From Fasciolopsis buskii (Eukaryota; Platyhelminthes; Trematoda; Plagiorchiida; Fasciolidae), in the NCBI GenBank assembly GCA_008360955.1, contig LUCM01000101.1, positions 107,079 through 171,078 on the forward strand: a stretch of DNA of 64,000 nt. The letters run 5' to 3'. Of the stretch, positions 1 through 13,000 are shown in pieces (positions within the stretch are counted from its first letter, which is position 1; every line of letters begins with the position of its first letter). Below the pieces are notes generated by a model. The model worked only from the letters and a program-made list of their open reading frames with translations. It was not told the DNA's origin and made no database searches. Made by a program: the position numbers and the translations under genes.

Positions 1-392
1 CAACTTATGTCCGATTTTGTCGGCTGTACCGTCTCGGTGTCGCGTTCTTGATGAGCACCATCGCCCTTAGGGGATACATATGTCCGTACCTGAACCGGGA
101 CAGGGACAAGACTGGTCGGCGGTGCCCCAGTGGCCATGGCGGCAGCAGCGGCCAGAGCAGCCGCACTGGCGGAGGAGCTGGCGGACACAAGGAGCAACGG
201 AAATTTCTTTGAAGACTTCCCATCTAAACGAGTCTGCAGTGCACGGACTAAAGAGGAATCGAACGCCGGTGATGACGATTTATCCTGTTCCGATGGAGAA
301 AGCATCATGAGGATCTGAGCGCCAGAATCCACTAGTGGCGATACCGTGGATGTCACCGGAAATGGTTTGTGAGACCGATTGATGTCACCATT
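1..392 (-). CDS. Exon 6 (partial) of uncharacterised Ser/Pro-rich protein gene
   Basis: This exon starts after an acceptor (poly-T tract, then TTGCAG at 398-393) and is open in one minus-strand frame to the window edge, encoding residues 826-955 of the model. It enters in phase 0, which matches the phase-0 donor of the exon at 3,287-4,035. The protein is Ser/Pro-rich at first, then has an Ala-rich run (about residues 896-915) and a Pro/Val stretch (PVPVQV). The tail is hydrophilic and continues off the window. A possible donor CAG|GTACGG at 89-84 could end the exon at base 90, also in phase 0. Two other frames here are also open, one on each strand. This frame is preferred because it alone joins the upstream exons in phase behind a good acceptor. 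No domain is recognised. Confidence 0.7.
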
Positions 393-679
393 CTGCAATT
401 AAAAATTGAACGAGCATGAGTAATTCCAAGAGTCTAAGACAAACCATTGAAAAGTTTACATTTGATGGAAGAAATCTCATGTTACTTATTGTGTTTAATC
501 CTTTGCTACCTGGAAGCCAAGCTATGAACCTAACACATTTAACAAAATCAAACATGACGAATGTCAGTAGTATCAGTAAGCAGTGGGCCCCCGGAGATTT
601 AAACAAAAAAGATACAAATGACACATTCACCTCTGACCGCAACCTTTCCGGCAACTGTGACCCGCGTAGATCGATTCAC

Positions 680-1280
680 CTTCCAAGGATGAGATTTTCA
701 GGGCATTCCAAGTCCTCGAACGTAACAAAGTATCGGGCCCCGATTTCCTCTCTGCAGCTCGATTTAAGATGATGGGACTGAACTTCCTAGAGGACTGTAC
801 AATGATCTACAAAACCTCGTACTCTGAGCCGATTCTCTCGAGTAGCGATTGAGCTGCGCATAAGAGTATTAGTCTAATCTCCATGGCGTCTAGGCTGATG
901 GCGTCTGTCGCCGTTGTTGTATAATGCGCACGATGAGCAGGCATGTTTACTTCACCGGTCATGGGTGTATCGACCACCCACTGGAAGTTGTCAGAACACC
1001 GCTGTTATGAATTTCATGAATCAACGGTCGTTATGGTCTTAGATATTCTTACAACCTTTGACTCCATCGAAAGGGTTCCATTGTGCATTGCTTGTTAAAG
1101 AACGGAGTGGCTGAAAAGTGCAGCAACTCTCAAAAAGCTGCACTACCGCGCCTCAGGTCGATTTAAGGCTCAAAGCCATATTCCATCATTCTTTGTCATC
1201 TTCAGTAAAGTATGGTAAGGCTTCCCGAATCCCCATTTTCGTCAGCTTTACCTTATGTCTCACAGAACGCTTTGCATACT
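680..1280 (+). mobile_element. RTE-like LINE reverse transcriptase relic
   Basis: The plus strand, read across frames, gives a decayed LINE reverse transcriptase. An LERNKVSGPDF block matches the K-x-x-GPD motif of RT domain 1. It is followed by a KSISLISMASRLMAS block (the NHRGISLIS motif), VVMVLDILTTFDSIERV (the catalytic FLDxxxAFDSVDR block, with the first Asp kept and the second at FDS) and a KNGVAEKCSN-like block. Several frameshifts and stops interrupt it, and the signal fades after about 1,280. It lies inside intron 5 of the minus-strand gene. It resembles the other RTE copies in the window, but the family (A or B) cannot be settled by eye. Confidence 0.6.
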
Positions 1281-3286
1281 CTAGGATACGTTGTAACGGA
1301 ACACAGATTTGGTTTGGAGCTTGGAGAGGATATTGGTTTACTAAATGGTAATGCCCGGCAATTCAGTAGCATGATGAAGAAAAGACAAGATGGTTTCACA
1401 TAAGAAATCGACTTACATAGATCTACCGTTTAAAAGAAATATCACAACAGACACTATACACAGTCGTCTCTATCTGGTGAGATTGGCTAGTCCCATACAA
1501 CAAAGCTTCAAGTTCGTGCCACATCCAGACCGGCCGATTTAAGGATAAAGTTTCAGACTGCATAGCTTGTCTCTGTGTATACTCGTCCACCGGTTCCTGC
1601 GGAAATGCGTATGCAGGCTGCATAACTGGGTGCTTGTTCGAATGGATCCGTAAGCTTGCTTGGACACTGGAGCAATCAAAGGGATCATCGGTGCTGTTTG
1701 TTCACACCTTGTTGACCGAAGAGGTCCGCCCAATATTCGAAGTTTCAATTGGTCATTTAAACGCCAGGTTCTCTCAGTTGCGGAAGCTGTGAGCATTCGC
1801 TTATACGATCCTCGGTCATAGGTTTAGAAACAGTACCTTCAAGCACTAGAGCTCCCCTGGACCATTCTTCATCTACTTAAGCTAATGAGTTTCATCTAGA
1901 TCTTTTCCAATCTCGACTCATTTATTTCGCATAGAACACCCCCTCCTTCCGTAGCTCAGTTGATAATAGTCAAATTTAACATGATTATGAATCAATGAAA
2001 ACGAGCTTCTTTGCAACCTGGAGTTGTTCACAGGGACTGCAATAGTTTGGCGAATGAAGTACCTGTACATTCGACTTCGGTCGAGCACGGAATACCGGGC
2101 TGAACTAAAGGTCTGCCCGTCGTCTGTATTTCCGTCACATAAATTTCCATGTTTCTTTTTTATGAGATACGAGCTCCACAGGCAAATCGCGCGACATTAA
2201 AACCACTGAGTCCGATTTAGAACCATATCTCTTTGTCTCTGACCAACGGTAGCCCTCGTCTCTTCGGATCCAAGTAGATGAGCACCAACCGAATCGAAAA
2301 GCGACGTCACAAACCCCTCCAGTTGCCAAAAGTCAATTGCTCCTTTTGCGAACGAGACGATGATCCTTCCATCGTTTGTACGATTATTGGGTTTTCTATC
2401 TCACCCAACTACACCCTTATGAGGATGAACTTTGGCTCCGAGTCAATCAGGTCTTGCAGTAGCACTTTAAACTACGACCTCGGAGAGGACGTACCAACTA
2501 GACAGAAGTGAACAATGAAATTCAAACATCGTGGAAAGATAAGGTATTACTTGTCAAAAGGGTTCTATTTATCTGCGCGATCATGAAACGGCCTAAAGAG
2601 CTACTGTGGTATAAGAAACTAAAAAGTAGCGTTACAACTGAGCCGGAATTCCTGAACTCCAACTGTTTTTGAGATCGCCCAAGATCTGAAATTTTCAAGT
2701 GAATTAAGCTTTTGTCGCCGCGAAAATGTCAGGCTCGAAATCACTCTGGTGGTTATATCAAAGCAACGATATCGAAAAAACCACATTACGCAAATAAAAT
2801 ATAACCCGGGAAATACTTTTGCAAGAGTATAGTTATTCAGTGTTGTTCAAATAGTACAGCAAGATTCTCGTTTATTTTGTCATGGATACGAGTCATATAT
2901 ACAGGTCATACAAAATTCACGTCACTGACCTCGATTCCAAATCATATTTTAGAGTATCCTAACCTGACAAAACTGCTCAGCTCTTGGATCCCAACGATGC
3001 AGTTTAGTTCAGTTCGGTTTCTGTAACCACTAACCTTGCACTAATGTGCAGGCGAGATGCAGCGGCGGAAGCCAAAAACTCTAAGCCAAATATTGGTCTG
3101 ACTATAGCGCTGTTTGTTTTAGTCGAGTGCCCGTCAAAAACCAACGCGTTTTCATCACTATTTTAAATTAAGAGTTTCTGTTTAGAAGTTAGGTATCATA
3201 CCCTCTGAAGTCATTTCAACGTAAAATTCAAATATCTATGGAAAACAAACTAAACCCCAAAACAGATACAAAAGGAAAGGACTTAC
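1281..3286. other. Intron 5 remainder, no feature identified
   Basis: No supported gene or element is visible. The sequence at 1,300-1,900 may be the decayed 3' part of the RTE relic, but no motif is secure. A tRNA A-box-like word (TAGCTCAGTTGATA, about 1,951) has no partner B box. Confidence 0.4.
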
Positions 3287-4035
3287 CAAAGTCTGATTAC
3301 AGGGCTCTGAGTGAGAGCGATGCAGTGAAACGCTGTCAGCTGGCGATAACTCTGTCCGTGATTGAGTGGTTTGAGTTCCCGAAAATGATAATTCAGCATT
3401 CGCAGTTCGCGTGGCTGAGTTGGGCGCTATTGTAATTGATTCCGTAACAAGGCATCGAGAACTCGGCTCGGTCGTGGTTAACCACTTCTTCATTCTGAGC
3501 GAATGTCGTGGTGTTATCTCCTCTGCAGGACCTGAAAGACACTCCTCAGACTGGATAAGTCTATTAAAAGTAGGAGTACGGACAGAACCGAAGTCGGTGT
3601 CCATTTCATCGCCAACATTTTGCCGAATAAGATAGTTTGGTCGCAGCAACCCAAGTCGATCATTCACTATGGAGCTGGCCACGGGACTAGTTAGGCTCTT
3701 TCCATCCGTCTGCAGTCTTGTGCCTTCTAGATCTGATGGCTCACTTCGGATTAGTGTGTTCTTATTTTTCCTGGGAGTCCAGCGAATCCCGTTCTCCGAA
3801 GATAACTCAGAACTTCCTTTACTGCTAAGGTCCGATAACAAAGTAGTTGGAATTCCCTGTGGTTGTGAGACATCCGGAACAGTGTCCATAGGATGCGAAA
3901 CCGAACTAGATGACGTAAGTGTTCGTATCAACGAAGACAACTGAGAATAATCCAAACTTTTTGTGTTGTCGAAAGGATTGGATACCCTTGATGGAAGATT
4001 CTGTAAGCATTCCGGAGACTTGCTCGACAAGACGG
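3287..4035 (-). CDS. Exon 5 of uncharacterised Ser/Pro-rich protein gene
   Basis: The exon is 749 nt long and encodes residues 576-825. The acceptor is a T-rich tract ending TTACAG (4,041-4,036); the donor is TTTG|GTAAGT (3,286-3,281). It enters in phase 1, completing codon G|CC, and leaves in phase 0, so both neighbours join without a stop. The sequence is rich in Ser, Thr and Pro, with SP/TP dipeptides (RWTPRK, ITPRHS) and an RSHSEP motif near the 3' end of the kind bound by basophilic kinases or 14-3-3 proteins. No folded domain, signal peptide or membrane segment is visible. In-frame sequence past the donor becomes hydrophobic and stops, as expected for intron. The function is unknown; nuclear or regulatory is only a guess from composition. 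Confidence 0.82.
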
Positions 4036-7000
4036 CTGTAACCGAATGGAAAAGGACACGCCTCTATCACCGAATTAAACTAGCGGCCAGCTTGAAACAA
4101 AAAACCACCAATTAGAAGTTATATAAGTCAGAATTCTAGGAAGAAACCCACACAGACAACTGAAACGAAACGATGATATTTCAGACTCCTCTTCTAGTCC
4201 TAGCATGCATTATCGATAGGAATCAGGCGTGTTAATTAGTGCGCATACACTGCCCAAAAGTGCATACGTGCCACGCTTTTGAGTGCTAAATGCACAGAGC
4301 ACATGCTACGTAATGCGCATACACATTAATGATATCACCTCGAATGTTGACTAAACATTAGTGGTCTAGACACAAAGCTCAGTAATTAAAATCTTTTGGA
4401 GGACTATCAGACTTATTTATATATGGAGACAGAGTAGGCTCCAAACTGAAGGTGTTATCCGGAGCGGTTGTAAATCCACTACCCATAAGGCTCAACCGCT
4501 AACATCTTTGAGGGTAGATATTATCTGTTCACATTCGACGCTTTCGAAGAATCACTGCAGGGTTCATGGATGCACTCGTCATCCAGGTGCACTGAAATGA
4601 GATTCAAGTGCCAAACTAATAAAGGAATATGTCGGTGTAAGGATGGATGGACAACAGAGTATCGAGTCTGATACGCGCCAATGACCGCGACCTAGTTGTG
4701 TGATTTAGGGGGAATCCTGCCTTACGCTTTGAAAACAGCAGTGGTTTAGAAAAAAACGAGGTGAACTTACCAGACCTGCAAACAGGACCGACTTGAAAGG
4801 GAGGCATTATCATTTAACCCTAAAAATCGGAAGCTGGTAGAAGCTCGGTGAACAGCTCCACTGGATATACGTATTCTCTGTGCACAGCCTATCAGGAAAG
4901 GGCACAAAAGCGGTTGCGTCAACGCACAATATTGAGTAACCAGATATTGGATACGCCCAGTCAGTTTGTGTTCCCCCAGTAAACGAAACTAAACGTAAGA
5001 AAATCGACTAATAAGGAAATGACATGAGCAGACATTGATTTTCTTAGGATCGCTCACTATTACAGTTGATGAGCATTTAATCTTTCCGCTGTTGTAACCA
5101 TTAACCTTGCAAAGATGTGGGCTGATTTGGGCTGCGTTTTTAGAGGACCACTAAAAGCGAAAAAAGCGAGGAGCAGCGAATAAGAGAAATTAAGATAATG
5201 GGTGAAAGGACTGCGTGTGCGATGAAAAATGCCGGAAATAAATAAATACGCCTTGGATTGCTATTATTGGCTTAACAATCTTGGATTTTTAGCAAAAAAT
5301 CGCTGGAAAATCTCGTGGATTCCTCGTTGATCTGTATAGACCGGTTTTGTTACTCTTTTGGGGCGTCGCAGACTGACTACCTTGGGTCACCAAAAACTGG
5401 CATACAATCCTCCTCGGAAAGCATAATGAATCCCAAAATAAAAGAGGTTCACCATATTAATAAACAGCCTAAGTGGCACGCTCGGGTTGCGGAAATTACT
5501 CATGTTAAATGTCAGCCATTTTACGGATTTCAACACGACAAATAAAGTTTCACGACGTTACAGAGAGTTTGAGATTAGAATGTAATTTAATTTAAAGATT
5601 TCAAATAGCATGTAGTTTACTGGGATTCAGTAAGCTAGTGATTCAAAGGGATCTAAACAATACTGCCTCTCAGGTTTTCCTCGCCAATCTTAACGGTTGA
5701 GCATCAAACCCACATACAAAACTGCTCCCAAAGGAATTTCGATTCCCGTTTATTTTGATTACATGCTTTCTTCATAGGCACATTGTCAAAACTTGGCTCT
5801 GTTCCAGATGACATTATCTTTACATCGTCCGCATATCCAGTTGTAGTTTTCAACCACGGAGACAAATAAAGACTGCAATTGAAGGCATAAATCAGCCTAA
5901 ACGTCGGATAGCGCAAAGGAATTGTTAATGGAGGAAATCGGATCAGAATATGAAAGGGAGTTGACCCCCAAAGCTACTTATGATTAACCCCCATCCGGGA
6001 TTTTCAGGGGACCGCATAGATTTGTTCAAGGATCTAAGAGCGGAAAAAAGGCAAGCAATGCAAATGCATTATCCTGAAAAGGAAGTTGACACCAAGCGAA
6101 TACGGTGGAAGAGATTGGCAGGACGATCGACCGTAAAATGGAGTCATATCAGACAGAACAGGTTATGACGAAGCAAGCAGCTAAAATTAAGCTACTTGTT
6201 TGAGACGACGTTGGTATCGATCTGAGTCACGGGAGCCCAAAGACAAAGAGGTTAGTGCCTGAAAGCTGTACGGTAAAACAATCGGGGTAAACGCTCCGCT
6301 TTTCCAGAAACTGAAGAATAAAGTTAGGGATGCAAATGCTCACACGCGGTAGAGCGGTTGTGCGCGTGTATTCGATTGTAACCACTGATGCACGCAAAGC
6401 GTTGTCCAGATAGAGTGGAAGACTGGACAACAACTGTTGCAGTCTTGTTCCGCAACTCGTTTGACACGAACCTAAGGTGGGAGCGTCTAATGACTGTTTC
6501 GAGAGGGAAAGTATATAACCAGAGGTGCGCAATTTAAAAAGGCATTGACTGCAAGTCCACAGGCAGATACCTGTTCCAAACTAAGTCTACCGATTCTGAT
6601 CACTGCATAACACGGAAGCGAAAAACAATAAAAAGTGAACGCAACGTTTTGGATTGCGGTAACTGGCGTAGTTTAAACAGCCGTAAACCCACCATCATTA
6701 TTCACAGGGCAGTTTGAGCTGATTTTGGCAGTTCCACCTTCAATGACTTGCTAATTTTTTTTTCTTATACAGACGGCCAGTTACTTCTATCAAGTCTCTG
6801 TCCCTATGTATCAAACTTAGTTCAATCTTCCTTTATTCCCCGAACTGTGAGGCTTCAGAACAATCTGCTTTCTGCATTATCAACCACCTAAAGGGTCAAC
6901 AAAATGAATCTTATTCGGATGTTAACCCAACGCATCCCCTTTTGACTACGAGGTTTATCTTTTTTTCGCAACCATTAGCGCTGCACCAACGTAATTGCTA

Positions 7001-7260
7001 CCTTATGACGACTGTCCTTTTGGCTACAAATTACTTAACGTGCAATAAAAATACGTATTGCTAAAAAGATGGCTAGATAAACAAGCATCTACAGCGGCCT
7101 GCAGTTACTGAAGTTCACTGATAACATGTTACAATCACCATAGAAACTACACGTATGTATAAGACACTGAGTACAAACGAGGCATGCGTAGATAGAGGTG
7201 GGCCAGAATATTACCACTGTTGAGTCGGATAATGCCCAAATATTATTTGGAAAAACTCAC
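4036..7260. other. Intron 4, no element recognised
   Basis: This 3.2 kb stretch shows no convincing coding region or transposon motif in any frame. An 11-bp word, TGCGCATACAC, occurs at 4,240-4,250 and again at 4,314-4,324. Otherwise it is anonymous sequence with short A/T runs. Confidence 0.5.
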
Positions 7261-8424
7261 CAGCTAACTTATCCAAGGCGTTCTGAAGTGCACATTCTGT
7301 GAAGATACTTTCTACTGCGTTATGAGATTCTTCATCGGGCCCTGGGGAGACTTGGTCCATCAGATTCATCGGAGGACAAGTATTCAAACTGGATGGAATA
7401 CTCCGAGGACGGCGATCCACTGAATCTTCATCATCTGTGACAGTATAACCATCACGAGCGAACGATGGTACGCTGGGTGGAGCACTCAGCGGGACCAGGA
7501 GCTTTTTCATGTTGGTGTGGAAATCATCCGACGAAGAAGCCGTTCCGTCCAATGGGCAATCGATTACCAGTGGACTCGGCACAATCAAACCACTACCAGA
7601 TGTCGCATTTCCCATCGCGCTAGTCTTCTTGATAGACGAGTTGGCGCCATTTGACGGAAGGTTGTTTTGCTCCGTCATCGTATAGGAAGTGAACACCGCA
7701 CCCTTGTTAAGATCTTCTGAAGTTACCTGACCCCAGTCAAATTTCCGCTTTTTCATAGGCAATCTACAGGGGCTAATGGGCATGGATGCACGCCGATGCT
7801 GGTATTCAGGCGAATGTGGTTGACTAACCGACTTCTGTAAAACAAACGTACGTTCCACACATGAGTCGCTAGACATACGCCGCAATGTGGGCGTGGTCGA
7901 GGACAATCGGTTAGCAGACAAAGGACAGTTCGCACCAGTCGAAGCTAACGTTGACAAACTGTGCGACGATGACGACCTATGCACCTCTGTCAACTTGTTT
8001 ACGGTGGCACGGGATGGAAAGTTACCAAGCCTCGGCATCTTAGGGCTGACATCATTTACTACAGCTGGTTTGACATTTTGATCCGTTCGCTTTGAGATAA
8101 CTAAGGTGCGATTAATTTCAGGTGGAGATATGACAGGGCGCCCGTTGTACGGGAAAGACTGATTATTATGTAACCAACCGCTACTTGAAATCTTAACAGG
8201 CGTGGTATGTAATCGACCAGGAGAGTTCAACAGCGCCGTACGAAGACGACAATGAGACGAGGTGGGGCTTGACATTGAAACAGAAGGGACTGGCGGACGA
8301 TCGCAGGTGAAAGCCGGGGAGTCAATGAAACGCTTGGATGCGGTGTCGTTTGATAGGATATGCAAGCCATGGTGACCAGTAAAACTGTCCTGGCTGGAAT
8401 TATCTAGGCAGCTATCCTCGATTT
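7261..8424 (-). CDS. Exon 4 (largest) of uncharacterised Ser/Pro-rich protein gene
   Basis: This is the largest exon (1,164 nt, residues 188-575) and the most clearly coding stretch of the window. The acceptor has a strong pyrimidine tract ending ATCCAG (8,430-8,425); the donor is GCTG|GTGAGT (7,260-7,255). It enters in phase 1 (G|AA) and leaves in phase 1 (G|CC). The protein is Ser/Pro/Thr-rich with many SP/TP sites. It has two basophilic kinase-type sites, RRMSS (about 369-373) and RRASMP (about 398-403), and a basic cluster KKRKFDW (from about 412) that could be a nuclear localisation signal. An acidic DDEDS patch lies further on. These features suggest a phosphorylated, mainly disordered, possibly nuclear regulator, but no family was recognised. 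Confidence 0.87.
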
Positions 8425-9059
8425 CTGGATAAAGAGAAAAGAGTAGTGTGCGACTATTAAGAATATGTTGCACATAATTTTGAAAGGCTTTTGTCTGTGA
8501 AAACTATAAATTACCAGACCACAGAAGGAAGGACATTTGTTTTGTTGTGGATATATATATAAATATAGTGTAAAATAATCAGCCTTCCTTGTGTTTCTGA
8601 TGAACAAAAAAACAAGGTAGTTTAAACTAGGACATAGCACTTCATGCCTGGTTGAGACTTTATGTAAACCAATGCAACTGCACGTTTCACGATCATGGTT
8701 CCCAATCCATCTTCCCTTGTGCAGTAAGCCTCAGAGGTTCCAGAGCAAACTTTCCCACTTGTGTTAGTACCAATGTAATAAATTAGTTGATTCTTGTATC
8801 TAAGGTCAACAGAATTGGGTAATGGCTATACGCGGGGAACAAGGCTGCATGCCACCCGACACGACTCCGTCTCCAGGCAGCGTATAGAATGACCGTCGCT
8901 TCTGGTGGCAGGCCTTGCATAAGATTATATTATTATCACGATTACACAACGGCTTGGGAACCAGCATGGTGCCAATGCAACAACACGCAACTGGAGTTTC
9001 ACAGAAGGCAAGTATATAAGAGTGAAAAATAATAAACCACAACAAACTAATTGTCAGTG
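8425..9059. other. Start of intron 3, nothing recognised
   Basis: No supported feature is visible. Short ORFs on the minus strand (for example 8,806-9,075) show no motif, and the second runs into the 3' end of the neighbouring RTE copy. Confidence 0.4.
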
Positions 9060-10030
9060 GTTTCACCGTACACATCTTGTGATTTTTTGATCGTTTGCGA
9101 ATTATTTTAAGGGAGACGAGTTCTCTTCACAGACCATGCAGTATTCGCGCCACTGACCCATATTAGCGTCTCGAACCAACAACAGTCTCAATCTCTTGGA
9201 CCCCAACAACGAAGGCGGGAAGCACCAACCAAGGCCAAAGCCGACGCTTACTTCTTCATACCTCTAAGGCAAGTCATAGCCCGACCGTCACGTCGCTTCC
9301 TCCAGTCTTGCCCACCACATGCAAAAAAGAGTATGAAAAGCTAGATGATAAGCAGCATACGCAATACGTGTCTAAGCCACCGAAGGCGATGTAGAGCAAT
9401 TATCACAGTCAGAGGACGACTGTCCGAACCCAACACACGACCATGCACCTCGTCACTGAGCACCCGATGTTCCCACCAGACTTAAGCAATGCTTCGGAGG
9501 CATCGGTGGTCGAACACAGAAAGTCGCCGGGCATCCTCAACGCGGACAGGCCAGGTCTCGCAACCGTAAACATCAGTGTGAATTCTGGCATTGTACGCCC
9601 TTCCCTTGAGGAGACGCCATGTCGTGGCGGTGCCACAAGCGTCGTAAGTGGCGAAAACTGGTCATAAGCCCTAACCCGACCTGATGTATGATGGTACACC
9701 TCTTTGAGGACCGACACACTTCTCAAGTACTCCATCCCTCAACAAACAGTGCCATAATCTGGACCTACCAACAGAATCGAAGACTGCGATGAACGTATAC
9801 CCTTGGAGAGTAAAACGCCGCTCTAACACCTGCAGAGGGTTGAAGATTTGATCGACGCATGCACGACCAGCGCGAAACCCAGCCTATCCGTCACGAGTTT
9901 GCCGTTCATGCGCGTTGTACAAACTGTGAAGAATGACGGATGAGAGCAGTTATTGAGATTAGGCTGATAGCTCTTACGGTTAGGGCAATCACTGCGCTAG
10001 CCCTTTTTGAAGGTGGAACCAACCAAGGAA
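9060..10030 (-). mobile_element. RTE family B LINE, 3' part, internally deleted
   Basis: Read on the minus strand, about 9,735 leftward gives a VLKEVYHHTSGRVRAY block (RT domain between the catalytic motifs). After an internal deletion comes VYGCETWPVRVEDARRLSVFDHRCLRSI, then RLRWLRHVLRM and GQDWRKRRDGRAMTC, which are the standard C-terminal tail blocks of fluke RTE elements. Stops and frameshifts occur between blocks, and the YADD catalytic motif is missing. The element is therefore dead. The right boundary is approximate. It sits in intron 3 of the host gene and shares the host gene's orientation. Confidence 0.7.
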
Positions 10031-13000
10031 GATGTGTTCGATGTCACAAAGTTATCCGTTTAGCGACAAACGGCTTATGAAATCGCGCTAGTGAAATGGT
10101 TCACGGCGACGATCAATAAAATATTCACATTAGAAAGCAGTCGGTTTCCCCAACTTCGACAGACAAACGCCTAGTGTTGCGAGATTAGCAATAAATGACT
10201 GGGTCTGGAAATGTGTCTACTTTTCTCACGTGACATCGACCAGCAGTCCACGTGACCCTAATTTGTTTCCGTCGAATCGAATCTCACATTCACCTATCGG
10301 CTCGCTCTCGCATGGCCGTGGTAGCGTGCACCCAATCAGAAAAAAACACTCAAACATTACGAATAGCAGAACTAGATCGATAAACGTCCAACCGACGCTC
10401 GATGCGGTCGGCGCGACACATCAGCGAAGAAACAGGCATATGGGCAACGGTGTGTTCATACGCTTTTACACGCACACACGCGCGCAAACGCATATTCACT
10501 AGGCGTAGCCGTCAGTCCGCACGTATGAAGACGAATACGGGCAGAGCGACTTGACTGTGTAGTCGCGACGCCTTTTTAGTCACGGCGGGCAGAGATCAGA
10601 TTTGAACGTCTGCACTTCGGTCTCACTTCAATTCGACCAAATCAGGCGAAAATAGGTTACCAGCGTCATCCTATGCTTTGAATGAGCAATTAATGAACGT
10701 GAAGATCCAACGTGAACGTGGATAAGAGTAATTCCTTTAAGGGATTCCCGCTAAAATCATCGAAGAGAAACGAAAGCAGACAGTAAGGATATCGATAAGA
10801 GCGTTCGACTGCAATAAGCGATGGAGCCAGAGTTCGTGTCACGATTCAGCGTGCGGGGTTCAAATAAAACCGGTTCATTTTCTTTCTTGGTGAACAGCGA
10901 ATGAATGAAGCCGTAATCTCGACCTAAGATGAAAACACCTTAGTTTTCCTTTGATTTTTGCTTGTATTACATCCTTCCTTTTGCATAACTCTTTGTACTT
11001 GCCCTATCCTTTGAGTAACTACTCACTCAAACCAATTGACACCTAGTGATGTCCACTTTTCTAAACTTCTGCCTCAGGAATAGCCGTGGCTTCCCTGCCA
11101 CTACTGCCACATGTCTACCGTTTAATCAAGATAGGTCTCGGAAAACTGCCTTCCATTGCGATTTTTTGAATACGATGAACTAAAAGCTAATCTCACCAGA
11201 CCACCCCGGTATTCTCCTACAGCTAGAGACAATGACAATTTCTAGACAGGCTTCATGCGTCTGCATCATACCTTTACCGAAAAGCTTCTGTTCGTTTCCC
11301 CTGTCACGCGGGTCATTATTGCAAATGACCTGTTGAGGCCTTGCGCGTTATGACAATCCAAGTTTCAAGGTCATGATTTCCGGACCCCCCCCCTAATCTG
11401 TGTAATGAGGGTTACTGATTGTGAAACATACCCTTTGCATTAGACCATTGGAATAAGTTTGCGGTAAAAAATAGTCGGCGTTTCTGTGTTACTGAAAGAA
11501 AAACAAAAGGAGTTAGCTACATGGAAGATACGCTGTAAGGAGGGAACTGTATAAAGAAGCATTCAAAGGAGAAATAGCTTGGCGATTCCGTTTTAGAGAG
11601 AAGACTGCAAACGGCGGAGGAAGTGGGCCGTGAAACGTCCTGTTTGGCAATCACTACCAGAAGAGCGTTCAGCGAGGCAGTCGTTCTGTGCTGGTGCGCA
11701 AAACGTTCCAACCACCTCAACCTATGTTGATTTAGTATAGTGAGAAAAGATTGGGAGATGGTCAACATTTAAGGGCAAAAACACTATACGAAGGGCTAGC
11801 AACGATGGTGGGGCCAAATGGTCTACCAGAAACTCGCTAGGCAAAATCTTAACTCGCTAATGAGCCCGTCCCAATTAACTTTCTGATGTTGTATGGGGAA
11901 ACCAGGAGAAAACATGGAATTGCCCGTAGCCACAGCGTATTCATATTTTTGGAGATGCAGTTAGAATTGGGTGCGCGTTATTAGGTCATCCGAGTGTCGC
12001 GAATGAAGACTTAGCGTAACATGCAAATAACAGGTATTTAGAATGACTCGAATATTTAACCTAGGTTGTAATCACAGAAACACGTTCTCGTGTATTAAGG
12101 TTATGCGTGTAACACCACGAATCCCACCCTCACCAATATTTTATCTGACTAGTGCAATCCTTCCTAAAGTAAATTTTCCAAATATACAGTGATGTAATGG
12201 CATGAGTACGAGACACTGAAAACGAGCTTGTTCGCCAACTTGTGTTTAATCAATGTGCCCAGTGGGAAGTTTCAAAGAAATGCTAAATCATTAGATCAAT
12301 GCGAGTCATTGTTCTACCCATTAAAGCCATTGAACCTACGCCTTTGGAAATAACCCAAGGAGGCTTAAAAACTGCGTTGTTAATTACCAGGGGCGGATGG
12401 CAGCGGTCTCAATAAGAGGAAACCCGATAGGAACCAAATAGAGCATTGAACTTAGGGGCCGTTTGGGTGACCTTCGGTAAACTGTCCTGTTGATGCTGTG
12501 ACAACGAAAGTAAGGATCCACTAATGTCAACCTTCGTTGCTGCTTCGGTTTAGAGAACATACAAGTCAGTTTATAACCACCCATTGCATCTTGTCCAATG
12601 CATTCTTATGATTTTCTATGTGAAAACATCAGCAAGAATATACTTTGGAGGTAGAAATTTTACCAACACATCCGGACAATTCCGCTCGTGTCAATATTAG
12701 ATTCTGGCTGAAATCCCTGTCCACGAAAATATACCGAATGAGTCGTATTCCTTTAGGGAGTTGATGAGAAGTCCTTCAGGTCTATACAGTTGGGATGTTT
12801 GAATCAAACGAGGAACGAAAATTTACACATCCTGATTTTTGCAGGGATTTTACTTTAACAGTTGGTTCATTTTCTGACAAACGCTTCATTTGGGTAATAA
12901 ACACACGCCGATAGTCATATTAACTGAGTCAAATTAAAGATGTTCTAACTAGAGCGATAACGATATGGAAGACTTCTTATCATCACTTCAAAAGTTGAAC

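Noticed and set aside
80..318. Plus-strand ORFs with an Ala-rich start (MAAAAARAAALAEELAD)
   Set aside because: It overlaps the minus-strand exon 6, which has an acceptor and joins exon 5 in phase. The plus frame has no supporting splice context and is the mirror of the GC-rich Ala codons.
764..1545. Word CGATTTAAG three times at about 390-bp spacing
   Set aside because: The flanks do not match, so this is not a tandem repeat and is probably chance.
1945..1980. tRNA-like TAGCTCAGTTGATA
   Set aside because: No B box or foldable cloverleaf follows.
8599..8620. CTGATGA as a hammerhead candidate
   Set aside because: No GAAA partner or stem II follows; the next bases are an A run.
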